Shown here one piece after another: positions 1 through 6,721 of a stretch of 13,678 bases of DNA (the first letter of the stretch is position 1; every line of letters starts with the position of its first letter). A program made the translations under genes and the position numbers. This stretch comes from Bacillota bacterium. Its GTDB lineage: Bacteria; Bacillota; UBA4882; UBA8346. The stretch covers positions 1 through 13,678 of the forward strand of contig JANQHU010000142.1 of NCBI GenBank assembly GCA_028282485.1, read 5' to 3'. Below the pieces are notes generated by a model that worked only from the letters and a program-made list of their open reading frames with translations, ran no database searches and was not told the origin of the DNA.

Positions 1-572
1 TTTACATTTACAAAACGACCAAAAGTAGTGCTCTGGGTAACTTGAACTTGACCGGAACCATTACATCCAGGACATGTCTTAATGGGAGTGCCGGGTTTCG
101 CTTTATTCCCTTTACAGGTAGCACAAGTTTCCGTGCGGGGAATATTAATGGTAGTCTCTTTGCCAAAAACTGCTTCTTCAAAAGCCACTTCCATATCATA
201 ACGGAGATCATTCCCTCTTTGGGGGCCTCTTTTTTGGGTGGTTCGACTGCCACTACCAAAAAACATTTCAAAAATATCGCCGAAACCATCAAAGCCAAAA
301 TCACCAAAGCCACCTTCACCCATTCCACCGGCGCCAAAATTAGGATCATTGGCAGCATGGCCGAAACGGTCATAAGCGGCCCGCTTTTGCGAGTCACTTA
401 AGACATCGTAAGCCTCATTAGCCTCTTTAAATTTAACTTCGGCTTCTTTGGGATTATCCTTATTAACGTCAGGATGATATTGGCGGGCTAGTTTGCGAAA
501 GGCTTTTTTAATTTCGTCATCACCAGCTTGTTTCCCGACTCCTAGTACTTCATAATAATCTCGTTTTGCCAT
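1..572 (-). CDS. dnaJ: Chaperone protein DnaJ (Hsp40), 3' end cut by window edge
   Basis: Co-chaperone that delivers unfolded clients to DnaK and stimulates its ATPase in the cytoplasm. About 190 codons are visible from ATG 572-570. The J domain (residues 4-70) carries the invariant HPD at 33-35 and the KFKEANEAYDVLSD helix. A Gly/Phe-rich linker follows (about 77-108, GGFGDFGFDGFGDIF). Two of the four CxxCxG zinc motifs are seen: CATCKG (150-155) and CPGCNG (167-172); the others lie outside. This is therefore a full-type (class A) DnaJ rather than a J-domain-only protein. The start is supported by AGAAGGA at 582-588, 9 bases upstream. It is the last visible gene of hrcA-grpE-dnaK-dnaJ, only 27 bases after the dnaK stop, so co-transcription is expected. 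The first zinc repeat has GNK where GxG is common, which is minor. Confidence 0.97.
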   Translation of the reverse strand, partial: MAKRDYYEVLGVGKQAGDDEIKKAFRKLARQYHPDVNKDNPKEAEVKFKEANEAYDVLSDSQKRAAYDRFGHAANDPNFGAGGMGEGGFGDFGFDGFGDIFEMFFGSGSRTTQKRGPQRGNDLRYDMEVAFEEAVFGKETTINIPRTETCATCKGNKAKPGTPIKTCPGCNGSGQVQVTQSTTFGRFVNV

Positions 573-599
573 TTTGGTATATCCTTCTTTAAAATAAAA

Positions 600-2444
600 T
601 TATTTTTCATCTTGCACTTTATAATCAGCATCTACCGTTGGGCCATCTTCTTGGGGACCGTAATTTTCAGGGTTTGGATTGGTGGCATCCGCCTCAGGAG
701 CCCCTTGTTGACCTTCGGCATTGTAAATGGTAGCTGATAATTCGTGTAAGATCTTCTCCAGATTAGCTTTAGCATTATCAATTTCCGTAAGGTTTCTAGC
801 CTCTACTGCTTTTTTCAATTCATCTTTGGCTTGGTTCACTTGCTCAACTTTACTTTGATCCGCTTTATCACCAATATCATTCAAAGTTTTTTCGGTGGTA
901 TATACTAAGCTATCAGCCTCGTTAATTTTTTCAATCTCTTCCCGCCGCTTCTGATCTTCCTCTGCATATTTCTCGGCATCATTAACCATATTGTTGATTT
1001 GATCATCTGACAAGCCACTCGAAGAAGTAATAGTTACTTTTTGTTCTTTACCAGTGCCTTTATCTTTGGCGGAAACGTGCACGATTCCGTTGGCATCAAT
1101 ATCAAAGGTAACTTCTACTTGGGGAATACCGCGTGGTGCCGGCGGAATTCCGTCTAAACGAAATCTACCTAGAGTGATATTGTCCGGAGCCATAGGCCGT
1201 TCGCCTTGGAGAACATGGATATCCACTGCGGTTTGATTATCCGCTGCTGTGGAGAAAATTTGCGATTTGGAGGTGGGGATTGTGGTATTTCGGTCAATAA
1301 TTCGGGTAAAGACCCCGCCGAGAGTCTCCAAACCTAATGATAAAGGAGTAACGTCCAGTAAAACAATATTATCAACTTCACCAGTTAAAACCCCAGCTTG
1401 AATGGCCGCCCCAATGGAGACAACCTCATCCGGATTTACTCCCTTATAGGGTTCTTTGCCAATAACTTTCTTTACCACTTCCTGAACGGCCGGGATTCTG
1501 GTGGAACCGCCCACTAAGATCACTTTATCAATCTCTTTGGCTTCCAGTCCGGCATCAGCTAAGGCTCGTTTGGTAGGCCCTACGGTAGCTTCAACTAATT
1601 CATAAGTAATTTCGTCAAATTTGGCCCGAGTTAAGGTTAAGTCTAAATGTTTGGGCTCCCCATTTACGGCGGTAATAAACGGCAGGTTAATCGCCGTGGT
1701 TGCCAAACCAGACAACTCAATCTTGGCTTTTTCGGCTGCTTCTTTTAATCTTTGTAAGGCCATCCGGTCGTTACGCAGGTCCAGCCCGTTTTCTTTCTTA
1801 AATTCTTCAGCCATCCAGTTAACGATCTTTTCATCAAAATCATCGCCACCCAAACGATTGTTTCCGCTGGTAGCTTTAACTTCAAAAACCCCATCTCCCA
1901 ATTCTAAAATGGAGACGTCAAAGGTTCCACCACCTAAGTCATAAACTAAAATGGTGTGATCGCCACCTTTATCTAAACCATAAGCCAGAGCGGCAGCGGT
2001 GGGTTCGTTGATAATCCGCAATACTTCTAACCCAGCAATCTTCCCAGCATCTTTGGTTGCTTGGCGTTGGGAATCTGAGAAGTAAGCAGGAACGGTAATT
2101 ACTGCTTTTTCAATCTTTTCCCCCAAATAACTTTCGGCATCAGACTTTAACTTTTGTAAAATCATGGCTGAAATCTCTTGCGGGGTGTAGTTTTTATCAT
2201 CAATGGCTACTTTGTAATCAGTGCCCATTCTTCTTTTAATAGAAACTACGGTTCTTTCGGGATTGGCTACAGCTTGCCGTTTGGCAATCTGCCCCACTAA
2301 ACGTTCTCCGGTTTTCGAAAAACCGAGTACCGAAGGAGTAGTCCGTCCTCCTTCTGCATTAGGGATGACTACTGCCTCCCCGCCTTCCATTACTGCTACA
2401 CAGGAATTTGTAGTTCCCAAATCAATACCCAATACTTTTGCCAT
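600..2444 (-). CDS. dnaK: Molecular chaperone DnaK (Hsp70)
   Basis: ATP-dependent Hsp70 chaperone that binds exposed hydrophobic peptides; it works with DnaJ (ATPase stimulation) and GrpE (nucleotide exchange). The 614 residues match the usual bacterial length. Seen in order: phosphate loop GIDLGTTNS (6-14), VYDLGGGTFDVSIL (167-180), adenosine-site ILVGGSTRIP (309-318), interdomain linker VLLDVTPLSL (361-370), the beta-sandwich substrate domain, a charged helical lid, and the C-terminal DADYKVQDEK tail typical of bacterial DnaK. The nucleotide domain runs directly from RRMGTDYKV to YTPQEISAMIL and lacks the insert present there in Gram-negative DnaK, supporting a Bacillota origin. The ATG at 2444 has an excellent AGGAGGT at 2453-2459, 8 bases upstream. 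It begins 38 bases after the grpE stop. No separate CIRCE lies in front of it, so control should come from the hrcA promoter. Confidence 0.99.
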   Translation of the reverse strand: MAKVLGIDLGTTNSCVAVMEGGEAVVIPNAEGGRTTPSVLGFSKTGERLVGQIAKRQAVANPERTVVSIKRRMGTDYKVAIDDKNYTPQEISAMILQKLKSDAESYLGEKIEKAVITVPAYFSDSQRQATKDAGKIAGLEVLRIINEPTAAALAYGLDKGGDHTILVYDLGGGTFDVSILELGDGVFEVKATSGNNRLGGDDFDEKIVNWMAEEFKKENGLDLRNDRMALQRLKEAAEKAKIELSGLATTAINLPFITAVNGEPKHLDLTLTRAKFDEITYELVEATVGPTKRALADAGLEAKEIDKVILVGGSTRIPAVQEVVKKVIGKEPYKGVNPDEVVSIGAAIQAGVLTGEVDNIVLLDVTPLSLGLETLGGVFTRIIDRNTTIPTSKSQIFSTAADNQTAVDIHVLQGERPMAPDNITLGRFRLDGIPPAPRGIPQVEVTFDIDANGIVHVSAKDKGTGKEQKVTITSSSGLSDDQINNMVNDAEKYAEEDQKRREEIEKINEADSLVYTTEKTLNDIGDKADQSKVEQVNQAKDELKKAVEARNLTEIDNAKANLEKILHELSATIYNAEGQQGAPEADATNPNPENYGPQEDGPTVDADYKVQDEK

Positions 2445-2482
2445 TTATATGTACCTCCTAATAAAATTATTATTATAAATTA

Positions 2483-3109
2483 TCATTTAGGGACAGCCAC
2501 TTTAACTAAAGCTGGCCTAATTAATTTTCCTTTATATTTATATCCTTTTTGTAACTCTTCAATTACTTGTGCCTGTTCCACTTCTTCAGACTCTTCTTGG
2601 AGCATTGCTTCATGAATTTGAGGATCAAAGGGCTCGTTAGTCGCGGCAATTGGTTCCAAACCCTCGTTATTTAAAATACTTAAAAAGTGTTTAAATGTCA
2701 TCTGAATGCCTTCTTGCCAACTGACCGCGGCCTCGGCATTATAACTATTGATAGCTCTTTCAAAATTATCGATAACCGGGAGAATAGTTTTTAAAAGCTC
2801 ACTACAAGCAGTTAAATTCATCTGTTCTAACTCTTGGCGGCTCCGCCGACGAAAGTTATCAAAATCAGCCTGAATGCGGAGATTCTTACTGCAAAAATCT
2901 TCTTTTTCTTTCTTCAGTGCTGCCAGTTCTTTTTCTAATTCTTCTAATTTTGTTTCATTTTGATCTTCTTTACACTTACAAGAACATGCTGCTGCTTCAC
3001 GAAAATTGGCTTCGTCTTCTGCTGCTTGATTAACTTCCCCATTTGGGTCTTCTTTCGGAAGCTGATTTAACTCATCTAACTTCTTTTTTTGACAATCTTT
3101 TTTTGACAC
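2483..3109 (-). CDS. grpE: Nucleotide exchange factor GrpE, cysteine-rich N-terminus
   Basis: GrpE releases ADP from DnaK and resets the Hsp70 cycle; it acts as an elongated cytoplasmic homodimer. From the GTG start the product is 208 residues. The N-terminus is acidic and probably disordered. A long coiled coil follows (about 50-105), then the conserved ADFDNFRRRS helix and the C-terminal beta-wing ending RPALVKVAVPK. I chose GTG 3109-3107 because GGAGG (3118-3122) lies 8 bases upstream. The open frame extends to a TTG at 3148, and an in-frame ATG is at 3124, but neither has a well-placed ribosome site; an AGGAG at 3168-3172 is about 19 bases from that TTG. Unusual: five cysteines, three of them in a CSCKC cluster at residues 42-46, plus C6, C73 and C102. 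It lies 97 bases after hrcA and 38 before dnaK. Confidence 0.95.
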   Translation of the reverse strand: MSKKDCQKKKLDELNQLPKEDPNGEVNQAAEDEANFREAAACSCKCKEDQNETKLEELEKELAALKKEKEDFCSKNLRIQADFDNFRRRSRQELEQMNLTACSELLKTILPVIDNFERAINSYNAEAAVSWQEGIQMTFKHFLSILNNEGLEPIAATNEPFDPQIHEAMLQEESEEVEQAQVIEELQKGYKYKGKLIRPALVKVAVPK

Positions 3110-3117
3110 TTTGATAA

Positions 3118-3122
3118 CCTCC
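3118..3122 (-). promoter_or_regulatory. Ribosome binding site that fixes the grpE GTG start
   Basis: GGAGG on the minus strand, 8 bases before GTG 3109-3107. It is the best-placed Shine-Dalgarno in the hrcA-grpE gap and favours the 208-residue GrpE over longer TTG- or ATG-initiated forms. Confidence 0.7.
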
Positions 3123-3172
3123 ATCAACCACTGATCTACTTTTTTCAATTAAAACTAACGTTAATTTCTCCT

Positions 3173-3212
3173 AAATAGTTCCCAAATTTACCAAATATGA
3201 TTTTAACTATTT
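3173..3212 (-). other. Inverted repeat at the hrcA-grpE junction
   Basis: Arms AAATAGTT (3173-3180) and AACTATTT (3205-3212) are exact reverse complements of 8 bases, separated by 24 bases. One arm overlaps the hrcA stop codon (3207-3209). The stem is AT-rich and the loop long, with no following T run, so it is not a convincing terminator. It could be a weak mRNA structure or processing site between the repressor and chaperone cistrons, or a chance match in AT-rich DNA. Confidence 0.25.
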
Positions 3213-4253
3213 CTTGTTTAAGCGAGTCAGAAGGTTGCTTAAAATGGTAGCCGTATATTCAACAATTGGCATAACTCGGGCATACTCCATGCGGGTAGGT
3301 CCCAAAACTCCTATTACCCCTACTGTTTTACCAGCTATCTCGTAGCTGGCGGTAACCACACTACAATCACGAATATCAAAATCTTGATTTTCGTGTCCGA
3401 TTTTCACTTGTGCTTTAGCACATTGATGTCCGGCTAGCAAACGGTATAACTTTTCTTCTTCTTCAAACAAACATAATAATGGCTTAAATCTTGCTAAATC
3501 AGCAAATTCCGGTTGTTCCAAAATCTTGGCGGTGCCGTCTACGTAGACTCGTTCACCGCTATGACTTTCAAATAAGGAACGAATTAATACTTTAAGGGCT
3601 TCCCCGAAAAAACGGTCATAAAAAAGTAGCTCCCCATTAATAAGATCAATCAGCGGTGAATTGGGAAGAGCTTTTAAAGAAACCCCGCGTAAATGATGAT
3701 TTAAAAGATTTGAAATTTTTTCTAATTCTTCTTCGGATAAATTCCCTTTCAATTCAATAATCTTATTCTCAACATGTCCCGAATTAGTTACCAGGACCAT
3801 TAAGCCGGTGGTTTCCGATAATTTAATAATTTGAATATGTTTCAACAGAGACGATTGAACTTCCGGGGCCATAATGATAGCCGGGTATTTAGTCAATTGG
3901 GTTAAAAGCTTTGAAGTCTGATGAATTACCGCTTCAATCCCTTGGGAATGATTATCTAGTTCCTTAATAATATAACTAACATCTTTTTCAGTTAAATTAC
4001 GCATAGAAATAAGGGCGTCAACATAATAACGGTACCCTAATTCAGAAGGAACTCTCCCCGAAGAAGTATAAGGTTGTTCTAAATAACCTCTTTCTTCTAA
4101 ATCAGCCATTTCATTACGAATGGTGGCTGCCGATAACCCTAAATCATAACGTTTCGCTACCGTTCGCGAACCGACGGGTTCCGCCGAAGCAATATAGTCG
4201 TCGGTAATTATTTTTAAAATCCGCCTCTTACGGTCATCCATTTTTGAGGCCAT
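3207..4253 (-). CDS. hrcA: Heat-inducible transcription repressor HrcA
   Basis: Repressor of class I heat-shock genes; it binds CIRCE, and in studied Bacillota its activity depends on the GroE chaperonin. The product is 348 residues, the usual family length. An N-terminal winged helix-turn-helix (about 5-75) contains SAEPVGSRTVAKRY, LSAATIRNEMADLEERGYL and the SSGRVPSELGYRYYVD segment. The central GAF-like/dimerisation part follows, and the conserved C-terminal GVIGVLGPTRMEYARVM precedes a helical end. I start at ATG 4253-4251 because AGAGG (4263-4267) sits 9 bases upstream. The open frame continues to a GTG at 4292, but that lies inside the CIRCE operator and cannot reasonably be the start. 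First gene of hrcA-grpE-dnaK-dnaJ and autoregulated, as expected from the operator in its leader. Confidence 0.97.
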   Translation of the reverse strand: MASKMDDRKRRILKIITDDYIASAEPVGSRTVAKRYDLGLSAATIRNEMADLEERGYLEQPYTSSGRVPSELGYRYYVDALISMRNLTEKDVSYIIKELDNHSQGIEAVIHQTSKLLTQLTKYPAIIMAPEVQSSLLKHIQIIKLSETTGLMVLVTNSGHVENKIIELKGNLSEEELEKISNLLNHHLRGVSLKALPNSPLIDLINGELLFYDRFFGEALKVLIRSLFESHSGERVYVDGTAKILEQPEFADLARFKPLLCLFEEEEKLYRLLAGHQCAKAQVKIGHENQDFDIRDCSVVTASYEIAGKTVGVIGVLGPTRMEYARVMPIVEYTATILSNLLTRLNKK

Positions 4254-4285
4254 TTGAAAGCACCTCTTTATTAAAATTAATTTTG

Positions 4286-4312
4286 TTAGCACTCCTCTGC
4301 AAAGAGTGCTAA
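4286..4312 (-). promoter_or_regulatory. CIRCE operator (HrcA binding site)
   Basis: A perfect TTAGCACTC-N9-GAGTGCTAA inverted repeat: arms at 4286-4294 and 4304-4312, spacer CTCTGCAAA on the plus strand. This matches the CIRCE consensus with no mismatch. It lies 33 bases upstream of the hrcA ATG and just downstream of the predicted promoter, so HrcA bound here should block initiation and the element should also be in the 5' leader of the mRNA. Confidence 0.97.
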
Positions 4313-4322
4313 CTATATATAA

Positions 4323-4351
4323 AACATAACACTCCTCTGGTTATTTGTCAA
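4323..4351 (-). promoter_or_regulatory. Sigma-A-type promoter of hrcA-grpE-dnaK-dnaJ
   Basis: On the minus strand a consensus -35 TTGACA (4351-4346) is followed by a 17-base spacer and a -10 TATGTT (4328-4323, four of six matches to TATAAT). The predicted start of transcription, near 4316, is immediately before CIRCE, the geometry expected for HrcA control of a vegetative promoter. The neighbouring ATATATA tract at 4314-4320 could alternatively contribute to an extended melting region. Confidence 0.75.
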
Positions 4352-4407
4352 GAGGTAAAAAAAGTTCCTTAAATTAAAAAAATCTAGTAAAAATAAATCA
4401 TATATTT

Positions 4408-4707
4408 TTATAAATTCACTTGAATTAAATCCCGGTCTAAGCGGTCCATCGCCTCTTTGATTTTGGCAGCTAATCCCGGATCTTCTTGACTACAGGCTGC
4501 TTTAATTTGTCTTAAAATATCAATGCCCCGGCGAAAAGCTTGCACAATATCTCCTTCTTGAATATTCTCGGCTTCTTTTAAAAGGTCAACAAAAGCTAGC
4601 CCTTGGCTAAAACGATAGGCCAGATTAGCTAAACTTGGGTGGAAACCGGCATCTCGCTCGTCCACTCCGTAACGGTAGACTAAGTTGCGGATTATGGTTT
4701 TTACGGG
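4408..4707 (-). pseudogene. C-terminal DSHCT remnant of the interrupted Ski2-like helicase
   Basis: This is the downstream continuation of the helicase frame after an in-frame TAA (4710-4708). The phase is unchanged, so no frameshift is needed. Reading directly after the stop gives PVKTIIRNLVYRYGV, then from a GTG at 4665 DERDAGFHPSLANLAYRFSQG, and later EGDIVQAFRRGIDILRQI and AMDRLDRDLIQVNL. These are the second half of a DSHCT domain (the C-terminal module of Ski2/Mtr4-like helicases). Because homologous sequence is already present upstream of the GTG, this is unlikely to be an independent gene that starts there. The GTG has no clear Shine-Dalgarno. It could be a true nonsense mutation, a stop that is read through, or a sequence error. 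A re-initiated 85-residue fragment remains possible. Confidence 0.8.
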
Positions 4708-6711
4708 TTAGATCTCAAAAGGAAGCTTTCTGGGGTAAAACTCCCCTTTTCGGGGTTCGTAATCAACTCCGACAATTAAAGCATTTAATTGATCAACATC
4801 TAAATTATGAAAAATTCCGTTAAAATATAATTCTGTAATCAGTAATTCTTGAATATAAATTTGAGCCGCAAACTCCCCCCGGGGTAAGAGCTCTCCTTCT
4901 TTTAGATAATCTAATTCTTCTAAAATCTCTTGTTTTAGTTTTAAATCATCACTAAAACGACCGGAGGTAATAATGCGTCCGGCTCTTTCCTCCAGCTTAG
5001 ATAATCTTTTATTAAGATTATCTAAGCTTAAAATCTGCTCCGTACAGGTTTTTTGATTTTTTTCCGAGCAGCTTCGCACCTGAATAGCTTCTAAACTCTG
5101 CTTCATCAAGCTGATTTCTTTTAAAACAGCCTCCCGGGCGCGCCCCTTTATAAAACGTAAACGGCGCTGTTTCTTTTTAATTTTTTGGCGAATTTTGCGG
5201 TAAACAATGGGGCAATTTGGATCGTGGCGATGGTCGCAAATATGGGAGCTTAGATCATCAAATTCCTGGTTCTTCTTTTTCAATTGGGCTTCAAAACGCC
5301 GTTTATCTTCCCGGGCTTGATAGGTAGCAAAATTCTGATTTAAAATCTGTTCAATTTCTTCATGGTGGTGATTTCGCTTTAAGTTTAAAACCGAATTATA
5401 AGAGAGGTTAAACTGGCTTTTTAATTCTTCAATATCTTCAGCATTTTGACTAGGGAACTCCTCCACTCTTAAATTATAAAGATTAGCTAAAATATAGACC
5501 ATTCCGACATCATCAATGCCCCGCCGGCCGGCGCGACCCGCCATTTGAAAATATTCCAAATTATTCAGGGGCCGAAAAGTAATCCCATCATACTTGGCGG
5601 GGCTATCAAAACAGACTGTTTTCACCGGATAATTAATCCCGACGGCAAAAGTTTCGGTCGCATACATCACTTTTATTAAGCCCATGGCAAATAGAGTTTC
5701 TACTATTTCTTTCAATCCGGGTAAAAGCCCGGCATGATGATAACCAATTCCTTTAATCAAACAGGCCTTGGCTTGAAAAAAAGTCTTCATATTAAAAATA
5801 CCATACTCGATACTAAACCGCTCACAGATTGCTTCGACTTGGTTGACTTCGGCAGTGGTTAAAAAGCTTCGGTAATGGCTTAATTCTTCTGCTTTTGTCT
5901 CACACATCCGCCGACTAAAGACAAAGTAGAGGCAGGGTAGGCTCTTTTTTTGCTGAATAAATTTAATGAAATCCGCATGGGTGGTCTCGATATCGCGTTT
6001 GACCAAAACCTCTTTCTGCTCCGAATCGTTGGCCAATTTTTTTTGGTAACGTAAAACTGCTTTTAAATCAGTCTCGCTCAAATGTTTTTCAAACAGAAAA
6101 TGTTTGAGGGGAACCACGCGCTCCTTTTTGGTCACTACTGAGACTGGATGAGATTTAATCTCTGCAATCCACCCGGCCAACTCTGTAACGTTGGGAATGG
6201 TGGCGGAAAGGCCCAAAATCCGGATGGAGTCGGGCATAAAAATCAAGGATTCTTCCCAAACCGTCCCCCGGTCTTCGTCGGATAGATAATGGATCTCGTC
6301 AAAGATAATATGGGTAATTCCGGCCAAGCGTTGGCGATCTTGATGGAGAATATTTCGTAAAATTTCCGTGGTCATTAGACAAACGGGAGCTTCGGCATTA
6401 ATGACAATATCTCCGGTCACGATCCCCACTTGAGCCTTCCCGTATAGTTTTTTAAAATCTTTATACTTTTGGTTGGATAATGCTTTAATTGGTGCTGTAT
6501 AGATAATGCGTTCTTCTTTAAGAATCGCTTGCTCAATTAAATAATCCGCAATTAAAGTTTTCCCCACCCCAGTAGGGGCAGAAACCAACACCGATTTTCC
6601 TTTTTCTAATTCACAAATGGCTTCCTTTTGAAAATCATCTAAGCGAAAACCCCGGTAAGTATCTATAACTAGCTTTTCTTCGGTCAAAAGCACTCGCCCT
6701 CCATCCTTCAT
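4708..6711 (-). CDS. Ski2-like DExH-box ATP-dependent RNA helicase, truncated in the DSHCT domain
   Basis: Superfamily 2 helicase of the Ski2/Mtr4-like (DSHCT-containing) group, expected to unwind structured RNA; the physiological substrate in bacteria is unclear. Motifs: Q/N-terminal DFQKEAI (26-32), Walker A APTGVGKT (45-52), DEIH box (138-141), SAT (169-171), motif V ATETFAVGINYPV (351-363), and motif VI QMAGRAGRRG (389-398). A basic coiled region with CDHRHDPNC follows, then the first half of DSHCT (from about 598). The frame ends at TAA 4710-4708 after LPFEI, 667 residues, with the rest of DSHCT still readable in the same phase to 4408 (about 766 residues if continuous). ATG 6711 lies 10 bases after thrC with only a weak ribosome site; GGAGG in codons 4-5 is 10 bases before a TTG at codon 9, so a slightly shorter protein is possible. 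The helicase core itself is intact. Confidence 0.88.
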   Translation of the reverse strand: MKDGGRVLLTEEKLVIDTYRGFRLDDFQKEAICELEKGKSVLVSAPTGVGKTLIADYLIEQAILKEERIIYTAPIKALSNQKYKDFKKLYGKAQVGIVTGDIVINAEAPVCLMTTEILRNILHQDRQRLAGITHIIFDEIHYLSDEDRGTVWEESLIFMPDSIRILGLSATIPNVTELAGWIAEIKSHPVSVVTKKERVVPLKHFLFEKHLSETDLKAVLRYQKKLANDSEQKEVLVKRDIETTHADFIKFIQQKKSLPCLYFVFSRRMCETKAEELSHYRSFLTTAEVNQVEAICERFSIEYGIFNMKTFFQAKACLIKGIGYHHAGLLPGLKEIVETLFAMGLIKVMYATETFAVGINYPVKTVCFDSPAKYDGITFRPLNNLEYFQMAGRAGRRGIDDVGMVYILANLYNLRVEEFPSQNAEDIEELKSQFNLSYNSVLNLKRNHHHEEIEQILNQNFATYQAREDKRRFEAQLKKKNQEFDDLSSHICDHRHDPNCPIVYRKIRQKIKKKQRRLRFIKGRAREAVLKEISLMKQSLEAIQVRSCSEKNQKTCTEQILSLDNLNKRLSKLEERAGRIITSGRFSDDLKLKQEILEELDYLKEGELLPRGEFAAQIYIQELLITELYFNGIFHNLDVDQLNALIVGVDYEPRKGEFYPRKLPFEI

Positions 6712-6721
6712 ACACTTTCAG

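Noticed and set aside
42..401. Long plus-strand open frame opposite dnaJ
   Set aside because: It is antisense to the Gly/Phe and zinc regions of an unmistakable dnaJ, has no family features, and no good ribosome site. Similar antisense frames opposite dnaK (1054-1236, 1621-1944, 2221-2478) were left out for the same reason.
4254..4292. Longer HrcA starting at GTG 4292
   Set aside because: The added 13 codons come from the CIRCE operator itself and the leader; ATG 4253 has a well-placed AGAGG and matches HrcA N-termini.
4389..4409. Hairpin AAAAATA/TATTTTT as a helicase terminator
   Set aside because: Seven A/T-only pairs overlapping the stop codon, with no GC stem; too weak to call in AT-rich DNA.
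5515..5540. GC-rich palindromic stretch (CCGCCGGCCGGCG) as a regulatory site
   Set aside because: It encodes the conserved AGRAGRRG helicase motif VI; the composition is explained by Gly/Ala/Arg codons.
4408..6711. Frameshift or recoding of TAA as the general cause of the split helicase
   Set aside because: Both halves are in the same phase, so no frameshift is involved; TAA also ends dnaK and the DUF1015 gene normally, so genome-wide reassignment is not supported.
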